Source: Polytrichum commune (taxonomy: Eukaryota > Streptophyta > Polytrichopsida > Polytrichales > Polytrichaceae). Taken from it: 64,000 nucleotides of DNA. Below are positions 1 to 11,692 of this stretch, piece by piece; the first letter of the stretch is position 1, and each line of letters opens with the position of its first letter. The DNA lies in assembly GCA_950295325.1 (NCBI GenBank), contig OX485806.1, positions 6,946,001 through 7,010,000 on the forward strand. The letters run 5' to 3'. The notes under the pieces are model-generated. The model made no database searches. It saw only the letters and a program-made list of their open reading frames with translations, and was not told the origin of the DNA. The position numbers and the translations under genes are program-made.

Positions 1-1180
1 GTGGGGTGCACACTTTTATAGAATCACACAACCCCAAACAAGAGAAGCAACCGCTAATAAGCATGATCAACTAATTAAGATCACATTAGACTCCATTGGT
101 ACCATATGTGTTTGACTTAAAACAATTCCAATTTTCAAATGTCATGTTTAGAACTAATTAGGAGCAACTCTCCCCCTATAAACATAATTGTTCTTTCTAC
201 TTCCCTCCCAATAATGCTACTTATGAATTGAGATTTTGTTACGTCACAAACAAATGTGACACCCTTGAAATGAGGGCGTCGACAGGAATCCATTGATATC
301 ATTCGTGTCTAAATTTTACAAAATTTTCAATCAATGTTGTTTCTAGAACTGATTCTAAGTAGCGAATTTTGTCAAGCAAGGCCCTCACCGTTCAGACCCC
401 ATTAGTTGGGTTTTTTTCTCTCTCTCACTTTCTAAATTATAGTGTTAGAGATGCTTATTAATAATACCAACACAACTCCAAAACAGTGCGTCTGGAAATT
501 GTTTAAGCACCTCTTAGCCACATTCTAAAAGACACTAACTTAACCCCTGCATGGTTAATGCCACACAGGGTCTGTAACCCTTCCTCTATACTTGCAGTTG
601 ATTGTGCACACTCGAAAAGAGTCTCAATTCATCCAAATATCATTGTTGCAAAACATTGTTGATTGAAATTTCCTGATTGTTGCACTCGTGCAGATTGATG
701 GCAAAAATTAACTCAGGTGGCGACATGAGTGACGGTTTTGTTCTTTCCACAGCAACAGCATCCTCATTCGCTACTCTTGAAACTCCAGGCTCCATAGGAA
801 ACTAATACATATAAATGTGCGAATATCAGTGCACTCAGAACCTCCTGCAATTGACCATGCGAGCTGCCATCCATTTTGATAAATGAATGCAGGCACCCTT
901 TTGCCGACCCTGTTTGATGTCAACTGAGGTGTTGATCAAGAGGCTCCAACTTTCTCCTTGAATTCTAAGCTTGAAGTGCAGTACGATTGCGGTGTGAAAA
1001 TACACGGTTGTATTTGTTTCCAAAGAGTGCAAGGAAAATGTTTCAGTCCTCCCTCCACTTATCTACAATCTCTACATTGGGGGTCTCTTCATGTTGTTGC
1101 CATGATTATTAGTACTGCATTTGATGGTGGAAATTTATTTATTTTAAGAAATTAAATACTAAAGAACCAAACAGAAGTAA
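1..1180. other. no gene seen; AT-rich intergenic DNA
   Basis: I see no coding frame, RNA gene or clear repeat boundary here. The short open frames on both strands lack recognisable motifs and overlap each other. Composition is AT-rich with scattered pyrimidine tracts, for example near 412-428. Confidence 0.5.
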
Positions 1181-3050
1181 GAAAATGCGTGGGAAGAAAC
1201 TCATTAATGTAATTTGTATGATGTTGTTAAGGAGAGTCACTTGTATCTATAAGGTAGACAACTCTTTGCTTTTCTTATTAGGACATCTATATTTGAGTGG
1301 CAAAGGGTTTGGTGTGGCTCCAAGAGCAGATATCAAAAAGGCATGTGTTGAAAAGAAATTAGATTCTATGTTCAAACTATGATAACCATTCTAAATTCAA
1401 TAGTCAACAAAATTGGGGGAGACTTATGTGACCAATTTGTGAGCACGAGCATCTTCGCTTTGACAATAGACTTATACGTGAAGTAAAGCAAATGAAACCA
1501 TGGGTTTAGTCCCAAACCTTGAGTTTGTGAGGATTAACACAAAGTCACCCAAGTATTTAATAGTTCATTAAAAATAGGTTTTCTAGCATGTCCTACTAAG
1601 ATGAGTGGGCCAAGCTAGTCTTGAATAGACTGATCCAAGATTTTGGACAACGAGTCCCATGAACATAACCTAATCTAGAACCTAAAAATCTCTTAAAATT
1701 TGAGAGATGGAAAGAGAAAGTCCCAAAGTTTCAACCAACTTCCAAAAAACAAAACTCCGATACACAACGAACTAACAAGCTCTTACTAGAAAATCTTCTC
1801 AAAGAAGGATCAAAGGCACAATTTCGTCCCTCTTTGGGGAAAGTTACAGGTCATTCTCTCACGACACACCGAGCTCCGAAAAACATGAGGAAAGTGGCTA
1901 CCGCCTTGACTTGGACTTACTAGCCATCTTGTTCTATCTCAATTACACATTTTGTATGCTAGGGGAAGTGAGCTAGTCAGAAAAAAAAAAGTAACTGTAT
2001 AAGACTGACCCATCCACCTTATTTACTTACTTTATATTCTCATATTCACACACAAACACCTCCAACACTGCATCATGCTTGCAACAATGAGTAATTAAAC
2101 AAAAGTTATGGTACGTCCATAAGACTCTGGCGAAACAAGGACAGCGCACCTCACGCCTTCACATGCTTAAGAGAAATGGCGGAAATAAATGAATGAATGA
2201 GCAAGCACAACAGCATGAAAATAGACATGCGAGGCCTACCTATGCCTGCCTGCAAGTACTTCCACTTACTACACACTCCGACAACTTTTGGCGTGATGCA
2301 ATTGAGATCAGATTTGCGTCGAAACAGAAAACAATTCACAAGGATTTTAAAGTCCACCTTGTAAGGGTCCGGTTACACTAACCAAGGTATAATATTAATT
2401 ATAATATACAACGTCTGGCAATCCGACGTGAATTTGAGTTCATTGGCCCAACCTTGTTCTAGGATTTTCTTGGTGCAAGGTGGGGTTTATTGTTTACCTT
2501 GTGATGGGCGGACTCTTGGTTTTCCCATCAAGTAGAGAGAAGATTTCACAACGGGGGATCGAACTGCCAACCCCTCCGTTCGGATTTGGGTACCTTTCCA
2601 GTGTCATCTAGTAGTTTAGGGTCATCTCAAACCCTAACCAAGGCATATTTGCGGATATTACTTCCCTCGATCGGGGGCCTTTGTTAGATTGATGTGTGGT
2701 TAGGTGAGGATCAAAGAACCAACACCATAATCGAATGTTTTTAAAAAGAGATTGGACTACTTTAAAATTTTATTATTGAAAAAAACAAAAAAATAATAAT
2801 CTGCTCCACATTTAATATTGAACTTAACGGAGAGGATATGTATATAGAGTCAAGGAATCAACAAGTGTGCACTTTTGAAAACCATAACTATATCGTGGGA
2901 GGTATGATTTAAGTTGATGTTTCATTGTAGATTTTCTAATGCAGCATAAGTTTTTTTGGTGTAATTCTAATAGGTTAAAGTTGGAGAATTTGAAAAACGA
3001 ACTGGAAAACATCCACACCCCTAAATCGGTACGTCCCAGTCTAAGTCCGC
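1181..3050. repeat. copies of a dispersed non-coding repeat (family D)
   Basis: The blocks around 1195-1480, 1740-2000 and 2640-3050 share phrases with many other places in the window. Typical phrases are 'gacatctatatttgagtgg', 'aaaaaggcatgtgttgaaaag', 'ccattctaaattcaatagtc' and 'atgaggaaagtggctac'. The 2820-3030 part is in the opposite orientation and matches 13930-14110, 41990-42300, 61390-61780 and 62460-62700. No protein is encoded. The family looks like an old, high-copy element whose ends I could not define. Confidence 0.6.
2410..2520 (-). repeat. LINE 3'-end hairpin repeat, copy 1
   Basis: Read on the minus strand, this block matches the 3' end of the LINE at 37500-37625 and a third copy at 24812-24920. 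All share a stem-loop followed by a conserved 'GGGCCAAYGRRCTCAAATT' type segment and a terminal 'TTGCCWGACGTT' type end. Here nine of ten outer stem positions pair. No LINE coding sequence is recognisable beside it, so this is probably a very short 5'-truncated insertion. Confidence 0.55.
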
Positions 3051-3394
3051 TTAAATTACACTCTGTCTCATGACCAAAGACTTAAAATGTGATGTGAATT
3101 TCTCATGGTCATGGTCTTCAGACCGTTGAATATGACCATGTTAAATCCTTAATCATTTTTTCTTGTGTGTATAACAGGCCTTAATTGTTGGCCAGCAACG
3201 TTGTGTAATTAATAGTGTGGTATATATGGAAGCTCACGCTAAAGGAGTTACCATCTGAGCTTATTGAAAGTTCATGGTGGCGGATCATAATCTCATCTAA
3301 GCTACATAGCATTCTTAGCTTCATAAGTGGGGACGAGCCCCGGGATTCGAAGCCACTTCGATGTAAAATTTGAAATCCATGTCAGAGCATATTG

Positions 3395-3640
3395 TGGGGC
3401 AAAATCCATCGAGATCCTAGGGTTTCCAACTCCAACCGCCTACATGTTGATTTTCATTTGATATCTTTATAACAATAATGCAATTAAGGTGTGTTCCATA
3501 TATGCTTCTAAATGGATAGGCGATTTGCTTAAAGTCTTGAACTTGAACCGGTTATTCGTCGAGCTCGAATTTCATCTCGAGACCCTCACATTAGAAGTCC
3601 CCCGGCTCGATCGGGGCCTTTCATCCTCTCTCACACTTTC
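3395..3640 (+). repeat. dispersed repeat family F, copy 1
   Basis: This block shares two phrases with 22130-22400: 'gagatcctagggtttcc' with minor changes, and 'gtcttgaacttgaaccgg'. Related sequence starts the minisatellite at 4120 and lies inverted at 13205-13300. It is non-coding. I could not define ends or a target duplication. Confidence 0.5.
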
Positions 3641-3999
3641 CGATGCAATGCATGTCGGGGCCGCAAACAACATGGGGCAAGAGGAAATTCTTGCATACAA
3701 GTGTACTTCTCATCCGCATCCGTCCAACCAAAAAAAAACATGGCCCCGGCCCCCTCTCTTTTTGGTGGATTTGACAAGTTTTTTTATGTGGATGGATGGA
3801 TGAAAGGTACGCTCATATGCATGTGCAATAATATGCGCACTGATGAGCAAGTTTGTCCACACATCGGGAAGCACAAGGGAGGATGAAGTCCGTAGGGGCA
3901 TGTGAGGGGATCTTAACCCCCTAAAGGATCATAAAGTCTAATCTAGCTTTTTGGTACTTTGTTTCATTAGGTGGGCGCGGACTTTGTCTTAAAATCTAA

Positions 4000-4115
4000 G
4001 AGCAAGCCCACTCGTTCCTGGATCTGCATCTGCATCCGGCAATGAAAAGTGGCCTCCGTCCAGAATGCAGATGCAGACCCAGGCATATGTGCCACTCATC
4101 CTGCATCGCATTTTT
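4000..4115. repeat. small GCATCT-rich foldback
   Basis: A short inverted repeat made of 'ctgcatctgcatcc' and its complement 'aatgcagatgcag' around a small loop, with outer sequence 'gcaagcccactc' that recurs at the other hairpin at 4880-4970. It lies just left of the 75-bp minisatellite. It could be a very small MITE or a slippage-expanded hairpin. Confidence 0.45.
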
Positions 4116-4135
4116 CACTAACTTCAGAAGTTCCT

Positions 4136-4740
4136 CTAAAATGATCGGTAGGTTTCTGAAGTCATGAACTTCAACCCGTTATTTCTCGAACTCATTTGCA
4201 AGTAAGTAAGTGAGCTGATGAATTCTCCCAGATTTACCCTAATTCTCATGTGGTTATTTCTCAAACTCATTCTCAAGTAAGTAACCCAGCTGACGAATTC
4301 CCCCAGATTTACCCTAATTCTCATGTGGTTATTTCTCATGTGGTGATTTCTCGAACTCATTCTCAAGTAAGTAACCCAGCTCAACGAATTCCCCGAGATT
4401 TACCCCAACTCTCATGTGGTTATTTCTCGAACTAATTTTTAAGTAAGTAACCGAGCTCAAGAATTCCACCAGATTTACCCAAACTCTCATGTGGTTATTT
4501 CTCAAACTAATTTTCAAGTAAGTAGCTGAGCTCAAGAATTCCCCCAGATTTACCCCAACTCTCATGTGGTTATTTCTCAAACTAATTTTCAAGTAAGTAG
4601 CTGAGCTCAAGAATTCCCCCAGATTTACCCCAACTCTCATGTGGTTATTTCTCAGGTGGTTATTTCTCGAACTAATTTTCAAGTAAGTAACCGAGCTCAA
4701 TTCACCTGTAAGTAAGAAAGTGAGATGTAGAATTCACGCA
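4136..4740. repeat. minisatellite, ~75-bp unit, about 7 copies
   Basis: The unit carries 'gaattcccccagatttaccc', then 'tctcatgtggttatttctc', then 'aagtaagtaaccgagctcaa'. Copies differ by a few substitutions and small deletions, and a short sub-duplication of 'catgtggttatttctc' occurs near 4320 and 4640. Open frames across it on both strands follow from the repeat length and are not genes. The first unit is continuous with a copy of dispersed family F, so the array appears to have expanded inside that older repeat. Confidence 0.85.
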
Positions 4741-4879
4741 GGTGGCTTCTCTTATTTGACGTGTGTCTTAATGGGCCGTGTCTTATTGAAATAGCAAACT
4801 CCTTGCATAAGTTGACGTTATGCAGGGAGGGTTGCTGTGCCTGCAATACTTTTCATCCCGATTTAGAATATAATGGGAC

Positions 4880-4970
4880 CATTGGGCGTCATTCCTGCAT
4901 CTGCATCTGCATCGCGGATGTAAAAGTGGAGATGCAGATGCGGATGCAGGGTGAGTGGCCTTGCCCTAAT
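4880..4970. repeat. second GCATCT-rich foldback hairpin
   Basis: The left arm 'cctgcatctgcatctgcatc' faces the right arm 'gatgcagatgcggatgcagg' across about 18 bases. Outside the hexamer tract, 'gggc' and 'tgccc' extend the pairing. It mirrors the hairpin at 4000-4115 on the other side of the minisatellite. Confidence 0.55.
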
Positions 4971-5203
4971 AGTGATTTATTTAGGGAGTCGGTCCAATAA
5001 GGTTTTACCTTTTGGCCAGACATAAAAGCACTTGATGGTAATCTTCTATTATTTACCTGTTGAAAACGAGAGAGAGAGGGAATTATTGTATACAAACATA
5101 CCTTCACTCATCCAACCTAAGAGTCTTGAAAAAGTATGTAGCTCAGAGGCTATCTTATTTTAGTTGGATTGACACTGGACTTAACTCCAAAGACCTTGAA
5201 TTA

Positions 5204-6667
5204 GGGCCAGTTTACACTATGGAGAAGGAAGTCGGATCAAGACGTTGTAAGAGCGTTGATTGGCTGTTGAACTCGTCCCAAGACCACTTTGGTTAACACT
5301 AAGGAAAAAAATGGTAGAGGGACCATGGAGGTCGAGATCCCCAAAATACAATTTTCAAGGCCTAATAAATGTACTGACATGGTCCAACAGGTTATGTGGT
5401 GAGAGAGGCAAGAGAGGTGGCCTAGTAGGAGAAAGCAATGGCCTATGTTAGAGAAATGCCATTATAATATATTTTTAATGAATTTTCTAAAGGGGGGAGG
5501 GGGTTAGATACAACTCTTCCCACTAGGTAAGGCTCATAAGGCACACTTTTCAACATCTATTTGATGTAATGAATGTTGAGAAGCAAGTCCACCCTCTTTG
5601 TGCGTAAATAATATCATAGCCCATGATACATACTATTAGTTCCATGCCCTACCCCTTAAACTTGCTCCCACATGTTTCATCAAACAATGTGGGACAATCT
5701 AGAACTCAAGAATTTGAGTGCTGATTTGTTTTTTAGGTCTACCAACTAAAATATTTGCAATTTGTGGGCTTGTAATATACGGTTGGAAAGGTCTTGAAAA
5801 TACCTTTCCAATAGTATATTACATGTCCAGAACAAATTTAATTATAGTTGCAAAACGAAAAAGAAAAATCTGTAGTCGTTTAGCGACAGTAAATCAGGGT
5901 GGTCAAAAGAACCGCAATGGGTTCTTTTGACCAAAAAAAACAATTGCGGTTCTTTTTTGTAGAGTTTTCTACTACACTAAATAGGACATTTGGTGTTCGA
6001 TACACTATATATCAATAACCCTATGAAAGTAAGTAACATTAAATGTAATCTCAAACACTAAATATCAACTATGGTAATATGTGGAAGTTACATGTTTTAA
6101 TTTAGTGCTAGTAAGGATAAGAAAAAAATAAAAGTGATAAAAGAAGAATTCCAACATATCTTCTAGCAAATTTTCTAACACTAATTATCAAAGAATTGAA
6201 AATTAGTGTTGAGCAAGGTACGGTGGTAAAAACATTAAATATAATCAAACACTAATTATCTAAATTAGTGTAGTGACAACACAAGGTACATGTCACATGT
6301 AATTACATTGAGCATGTACAAATTAAATCTCTTAATTTTGTAAAAATTGTTGTGCGAAGAATTTCAAGCCACATCTTCAACACATTTAACAAGAAGTGAA
6401 GACAAGTGAAAGCCCAAGAGAAGACAAGAGAATGGTCAAACTTGAAGTTTTTTCAAAACTGCCATTTTTGGGCATGTATAAAAAAAAATCAGCGCATTCA
6501 CTTTTTGGTGCATGGTCATTCTTCTTGTTCCACATTCGGTTTACACCTAGTGAGGGGCCCAAGGCTTTCAAAACTAATTTTTTAAGAAGTCGGACCACGG
6601 AAGTTGGACCATTGAAAAAGGCCCTCTTCCATGGTCCGACTTAATGGTTTATAGTGTAAACCGGCCC
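5204..6667. mobile_element. Tourist-like MITE (family A), interrupted copy
   Basis: The terminal inverted repeats read GGGCCAGTTTACACTAT on the left and, reversed, GGGCCGGTTTACACTAT on the right. Flanking triplets are TTA and TTT, an imperfect 3-bp duplication. The ends (about 5204-5480 and 6380-6667) match the 0.6-kb copies at 14494 and 15772, including the shared stretch 'ggcatgtataaaaaaaaatc'. The roughly 0.9 kb between them is absent from those copies and must be a later insertion or a longer version. There is no transposase frame. Confidence 0.65.
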
Positions 6668-7222
6668 TTTGTCTGATCAAGTTCATTTGAGATGCATTGG
6701 CATACACCCATAGGAGGGTCAAGTTTTAATATTGGATGGATGAGGGATGCACTCATATACACCTTTGAACTCCTCACTTCAACCACGTATTTGCATCTAT
6801 GAAATCTAAAACTTGAATTAACAATATGTATGCTTCGCAATCAATAATTGTATGATACAAAAGTTGATCCAATCCGAAGGTCAAAATTGTTCGTGGAGTT
6901 GGAAGTGCCCACAAACATGGCCACACACCTTAATAATAGTTTGTCACTTGACTATGCTCGACACATAATCTTGTAAACAAGGACCCCAATTCTTACATAT
7001 GTGTTCCTTGAGTCTTATAGATAAAAACGGAATAAGCTCATGAGGTCTAAGGTAGACGTGTATATTTAGAACACAATAAAAATATGGACACCTATATTTG
7101 ATGTGGTATGTTGATTAGGTGTGGATCTAAGAATTGGCACAAAAAAGATGTATTAAAAAGAGATTACACTACATGCTCAATATATGCTATTACCAGTCTA
7201 AACTCAATCATCATCATGATCC

Positions 7223-7235
7223 GGGGGGGGGGGGG
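7223..7235. repeat. G13 homopolymer
   Basis: Thirteen consecutive G residues, one of more than a dozen long G or C runs scattered through an otherwise AT-rich window. Confidence 0.9.
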
Positions 7236-7364
7236 TCAAATGACAACTCAATGAGTAGAAGAATCTTTACTATTGATGATGATTGAAATATTCATATGAG
7301 CTCCAAAAATTCATAGACAAATGGATACATGCATGATTTGGGTTTGCCATTCATCTTGTGCTAA

Positions 7365-7643
7365 GGGCCGGTTCATATGGGGTCCCAAGTCTGAAGTCCC
7401 AACTATGACACAGATGCCTACATGGCAACACTTTTTGGAGGTGAGAATTGGGACTTGTGTATAGAGTTGGGTCAAGCAAAAATTTAAACCCAGCTCATAT
7501 TTTTGCATAAAATAATCAAGATCCAACTTTGATGATAACTAACCATTTTTTTCTTGAGGTTCAAACGTTGGGACTTTGCCTCCATGTTGGGACTTTCTAG
7601 CATGAGTGGGACTTGGGATTTGGGACCCCATGTGAACTGGCCC
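7365..7643. mobile_element. Tourist-like MITE, 279 bp, TAA duplication
   Basis: The left end GGGCCGGTTCATATGGGG and the reversed right end GGGCCAGTTCACATGGGG form terminal inverted repeats of about 35 bp. They are flanked by an exact TAA at 7362-7364 and 7644-7646. A 3-bp TWA-type duplication and GGGCC termini are typical of Tourist/PIF-Harbinger MITEs. It encodes nothing and would depend on a Harbinger transposase in trans. Confidence 0.8.
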
Positions 7644-7726
7644 TAATTGTACACTACATCCTACGAGAAGTCAGTCCAAAGAGCAAAAATATCCATCTAA
7701 GGCATGTCGTCTACGTTAACAATGCC

Positions 7727-7939
7727 ATCACAACACTATTCAGATCCATAACAATGTTCTGTGGGACTGACTGTATTCCACGTAATATTCCCGGATATTC
7801 TCCACAATTTGTGGGACTGACCGTATTCCACGTAGTATTCCTGAATATTCCCCACAATATGTGGAACTGACCGTATTCCACGTAGTATGCCTGGATATTC
7901 CCCACATTCGATTGTTATGCATATGAATAGTGTTATGAT
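7727..7939. mobile_element. foldback MITE containing a 50-bp tandem repeat
   Basis: The ends are near-complementary: left ATCACAACACTATTCAGAT and reversed right ATCATAACACTATTCATAT. The interior holds about three units of a 50-bp repeat with 'gggactgaccgtattccacg' and 'atattccccaca'. Related elements at 42698-42836 and 46970-47079 have the same ends but no tandem expansion. Confidence 0.6.
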
Positions 7940-8019
7940 TGGATTGTATATGTTTTTATAATATACTATATATTGCATATTTTATCAAATCTTATATCTT
8001 ATACACTGAGATTTTGTGG

Positions 8020-8320
8020 TGGATCGTATCTATGGAAGACAAATTGTACAAAACAAACAAACATAAGTACTGCATCTAGTATACATTCAGCAAAGTTGGC
8101 ATGTACAAACAAACAAACTAACAAACAACACACTCTTCTCGCATCAATGATGCAGCAGCAGCAGCACATCTACATCTGATTTAATTCTTTGAAGTCCATG
8201 GACTAACAACTAGTAGTTCCCGAATCGGTTTCAACAACATATAACTTACACCAGCACACATGTACTACTACTACTACTGATCACCGATCACAACAACAAC
8301 AACAAAAGGGAATGGAGGTA
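8020..8320. repeat. cluster of simple repeats
   Basis: Short runs of AAAC, CAG, CTA/ACT and CAA trinucleotides occur near 8058-8130, 8150-8165, 8263-8278 and 8290-8306. I see no gene in them. Confidence 0.7.
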
Positions 8321-11290
8321 CTGCCACTCTGCAACACGTACCATATATGTGCCCATTTGAAGTGGGACCACAACTACTACAAGCAAATTTTGCATCAATC
8401 GACTCATTAAGAAGGTTCACTAGATTGCTCGATTAAGGTTAGATGGGGTCTTAAATGGCCCACTTCTCCTTGGATATGACGACTCGTGCGGTTAGTACGA
8501 GACGATTTGCAAATCCAAATCGAGGCCGTTGTCACTTTCGTCATGGTCTTTGGAGCTCATATGAATGTCTTATTCATTGTTTACTGATGTTCATGTAAGT
8601 TTCTCCAATTTTGTTGACTGTTGAGGTTAATTTTATTATAGTTTGAGTATAAGAGCACGTGTCTTCTTGGTATATGTTCTTAGAGCCACACCAGACTGCT
8701 TATCACTCAAATTGAGATAATTTAATGAGAAAAGTAACTGAATGAGGGTTGTCTACCTGAGTGTGCGTCAAAAATCAGCGTGAAAAAACTTAATTTGGTC
8801 CACTCCAATTGTCCAACCACGGTAGGATTGGTATGTCCAAGACCTTCTCAATGTTGTCGCGACATCAATGCCACACAAGCACAGTGTAGGGAAACATTTT
8901 GGTATATGATGAATATTGGAAAAATCAAAGTATGTTAAAATGAAAAATAATGTTCACTTCATGAAATTTTGCCCATTTTTTCTCGATACTCTCATAACAT
9001 TGCTAAGGACCATGTATAACAAGAGAATATTTTTTGTATTGTGTCAGCATTGGGTGGAATCTATGGCCATTGCTTGCTCACACTCACAACTTGCAAACAA
9101 CTTACTATGTTTAGAAAGAGAGTATGATTATTTTTCTTGAACCTAAAATTCATGGGCAACCATAAAGTGGTCGATTTCTAGTCAATAAGCCAAAACATCA
9201 ATTTCCAAACCTCTGTTAGAGATACTCCTTTCACAATATATTACTATCAGGATATGATGCAGTTTTTTTGATCATTGGGATTTCCAACTTCGAATCTATA
9301 TACACTTTGATTGATGAGGAAAATAGGAAATCAACCGAATATTTTGAAAGATCAAAAGTAGGTTGAACTTAGAACCGAATCAAATCTTTGGAGATTTCAC
9401 CAACACCTTTTTAACATCAATGCTACATACATACAATTTATGAAAGAAAATGTTGGCTTAAAAATTGTTTATGAGAAGGACTCCGGAAAGACCAAAATAT
9501 ACTGAATTAATTTTTTTCCGACGTCAAATATTTGTAGAACATAAATGCGGTCCTCACTAGTTGGTGTGGGTTAAGAGTTCAAAGTTTTCCACACTAATTC
9601 TACACTAAAATGAATTGTGGTCCTAGAAAATTAAACTTGTGCCCACGCTAAAAGGACAATTGATGTAGTTGCGATGCCTCCTTGTACATTGACCAGGAGG
9701 GTTAACACAATTAGGTGAAAATCAAGAGGGTACCGTACCAAGACCAAAATTGTGATCACGGTCACCAATGGATTGAGAGAACCAAGATATAAGTAATTGC
9801 CAATGAATTCAATTGTATTGATAAACAAAATTGACCCAAATTTCAAACCTTAGAGAAAACAAACCAATCATTTAAAGAGAATTGATATATGCATTATTTT
9901 ATTAAGTCATAACATGTAATACATGAAAAATGGTAGGTCTTTACTCACTTTTTACCCTCCTTTTACACCGGCTACTATGGACCCCTCTAATTTTGCAATA
10001 TCATAATATTTTAAGTGAATGTAATTTTCTTGCAAACCTACGTCATTTTTGAGCTCAGAATACCTTAATATGTTCAAAATGTAGGATTGTAGAATGCTTA
10101 CATAAACATAAAATATCGTAGTTGAAGCTTGAAAATACATTATCAATACTATACCAAAAATATCAATATTTTAAACAAATATTGTTGTTTTATATTTGAG
10201 TATCAATGTTCTATTGGAAGTCAACCCATGCATAAAATATTGTGGGTTATGATATTTATTACTTGCAATAACTTTCAACCCACACTATTAGGTGTAAGCA
10301 GTGTAGTTGTTCCAGATTATGCTTGTTAATCGGTTCTCGGTTGGTGATACATTATGCAAGCTTGAATTGGCTACTTCTCTTAATCATATGTCCACATATG
10401 AGTGGTGTATGATCAAGTGTGAATTAAAGAGCAAACATTGATTGGAGCCCTGAAGAAATTTTATATAATCATCCAAGAAGTAAGAGAATCTTCACTTTGA
10501 TAATGCATAAGATATCCATATGAACTCCAAACATTATAAGGAAATGGCTATGGCCTCGATTTGAATTTGGTCATCAACTTGTACAAATTGCGTGCTTGAC
10601 GTCCTAGTAGAAAAACTAATAATCACTTAAGACATGTCTACCCTAACTCCACAAATAAGGGATTTATGCATGTGTATTGGGAAAATGTCATCTACCTAAT
10701 TAACCAAACAAAAGTTAGATCAATAGAGTTTTGTTTTTTAAAGGGTGATGGAGGGTGATACACAAGAATAAACCCTGAGTCCATATGCAGTTTTGTTTTT
10801 ATGTAGCTTGCCTCTCTTGTGTTTTAGGGCAAGTACATAAACACATGTTTGAAGAGTTTTTCCTCTTGCTATTGACTTTATTGGAGTTTGGTCATTTTCT
10901 CTTGGGAACATCTAAGGTGAGAACTTCTTGGAAGTTGTGAGGTTGGTGTGCCTGGCATGTCTATACTTGGAGCATTTCCAGGAACTAAAGAAGTTCTTGA
11001 CTAAACACATCATAGATGACATGCACCTTAAAATATTTGATGGTTGCTCCCATCCTCTTAAGCATAAGTCTAAGGTAGGTGGGTATTAAATGGGCATTTG
11101 TTTCTCTGCACTCACCTCTCATAGGATATGAAAGTTGAAACACGCAATTGGTGCAAGATAATTAGCAAATCCAATTCATACCTATAACCACAATCCTTAT
11201 ACTTCGTGGAGCTTGAATGAATGTCCTATTCGTTGTTGAAGTGAAGATTTTCCAAGTGATTGAAAAATCATATAAGTTCCCCCAATTATG
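8321..11290. other. no gene seen; dispersed repeat family D fragments
   Basis: Several segments (about 8400-8640, 9550-9850 and 10330-11300) resemble other copies of family D. One example is 'gagctcatatgaatgtcttattcattgtt', the complement of the phrase at 60930-60960. The longest open frames are under 80 codons, AT-rich, and show no motif. Confidence 0.5.
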
Positions 11291-11297
11291 TTGAACC

Positions 11298-11692
11298 ATG
11301 ACACTTAAAATGCTTAACAAATTTGTAGCATGCACTCAATCCCTTTTCAACACATATTTTTTAGTGTTCTTACTTAGATCCACACCCAACCCACCACTCA
11401 AATATAGGTATCCATTCATGATGAGGTTTTGCAATAGGCACACCTACCTTAACGTTGGAACAAAATTGCACACCCATGTTGGTATCTCCATGCTAAGGTA
11501 GACATGCCTAACTCCAACACAAGAGTAATTTGGACACCTATATTTGAGTGGTATGTGGTTAAGTGTGAATCTAAAAACAGACACCAAAAAGACATGCGTT
11601 CCAGAAGAGATAAGACTACGTGCTCAAAACATGCGAACCATTCTAACTCGGCAATCAACATGATTTGAGGAGAACTACACAAACATTTAATG
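11298..11692 (+). repeat. family D copy, left part, interrupted by the foldback element
   Basis: This sequence resumes at 12975 after the palindromic insertion. For example 'gatttgaggagaactacac' on the left and 'gagaatctttactttgatcatg' on the right are consecutive phrases in other copies (compare 60890-60960). The 9-bp CATTTAATG at 11684-11692 is the left target duplication. Confidence 0.7.

Noticed and set aside
3320-3360. B-box-like 'ggattcgaagcc' suggesting a tRNA-derived SINE
   Set aside because: No A-box at the right distance upstream, no cloverleaf and no clear poly-A or duplication, so I cannot support a SINE.
4329-4700. 123-residue repetitive protein frame across the minisatellite
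   Set aside because: It is open only because the repeat unit is close to a multiple of three in that stretch. Unit lengths vary, and no start signal or motif is present.
4136-4740. CRISPR-like array
   Set aside because: Units are contiguous imperfect tandem repeats without unique spacers, and the genome is eukaryotic.
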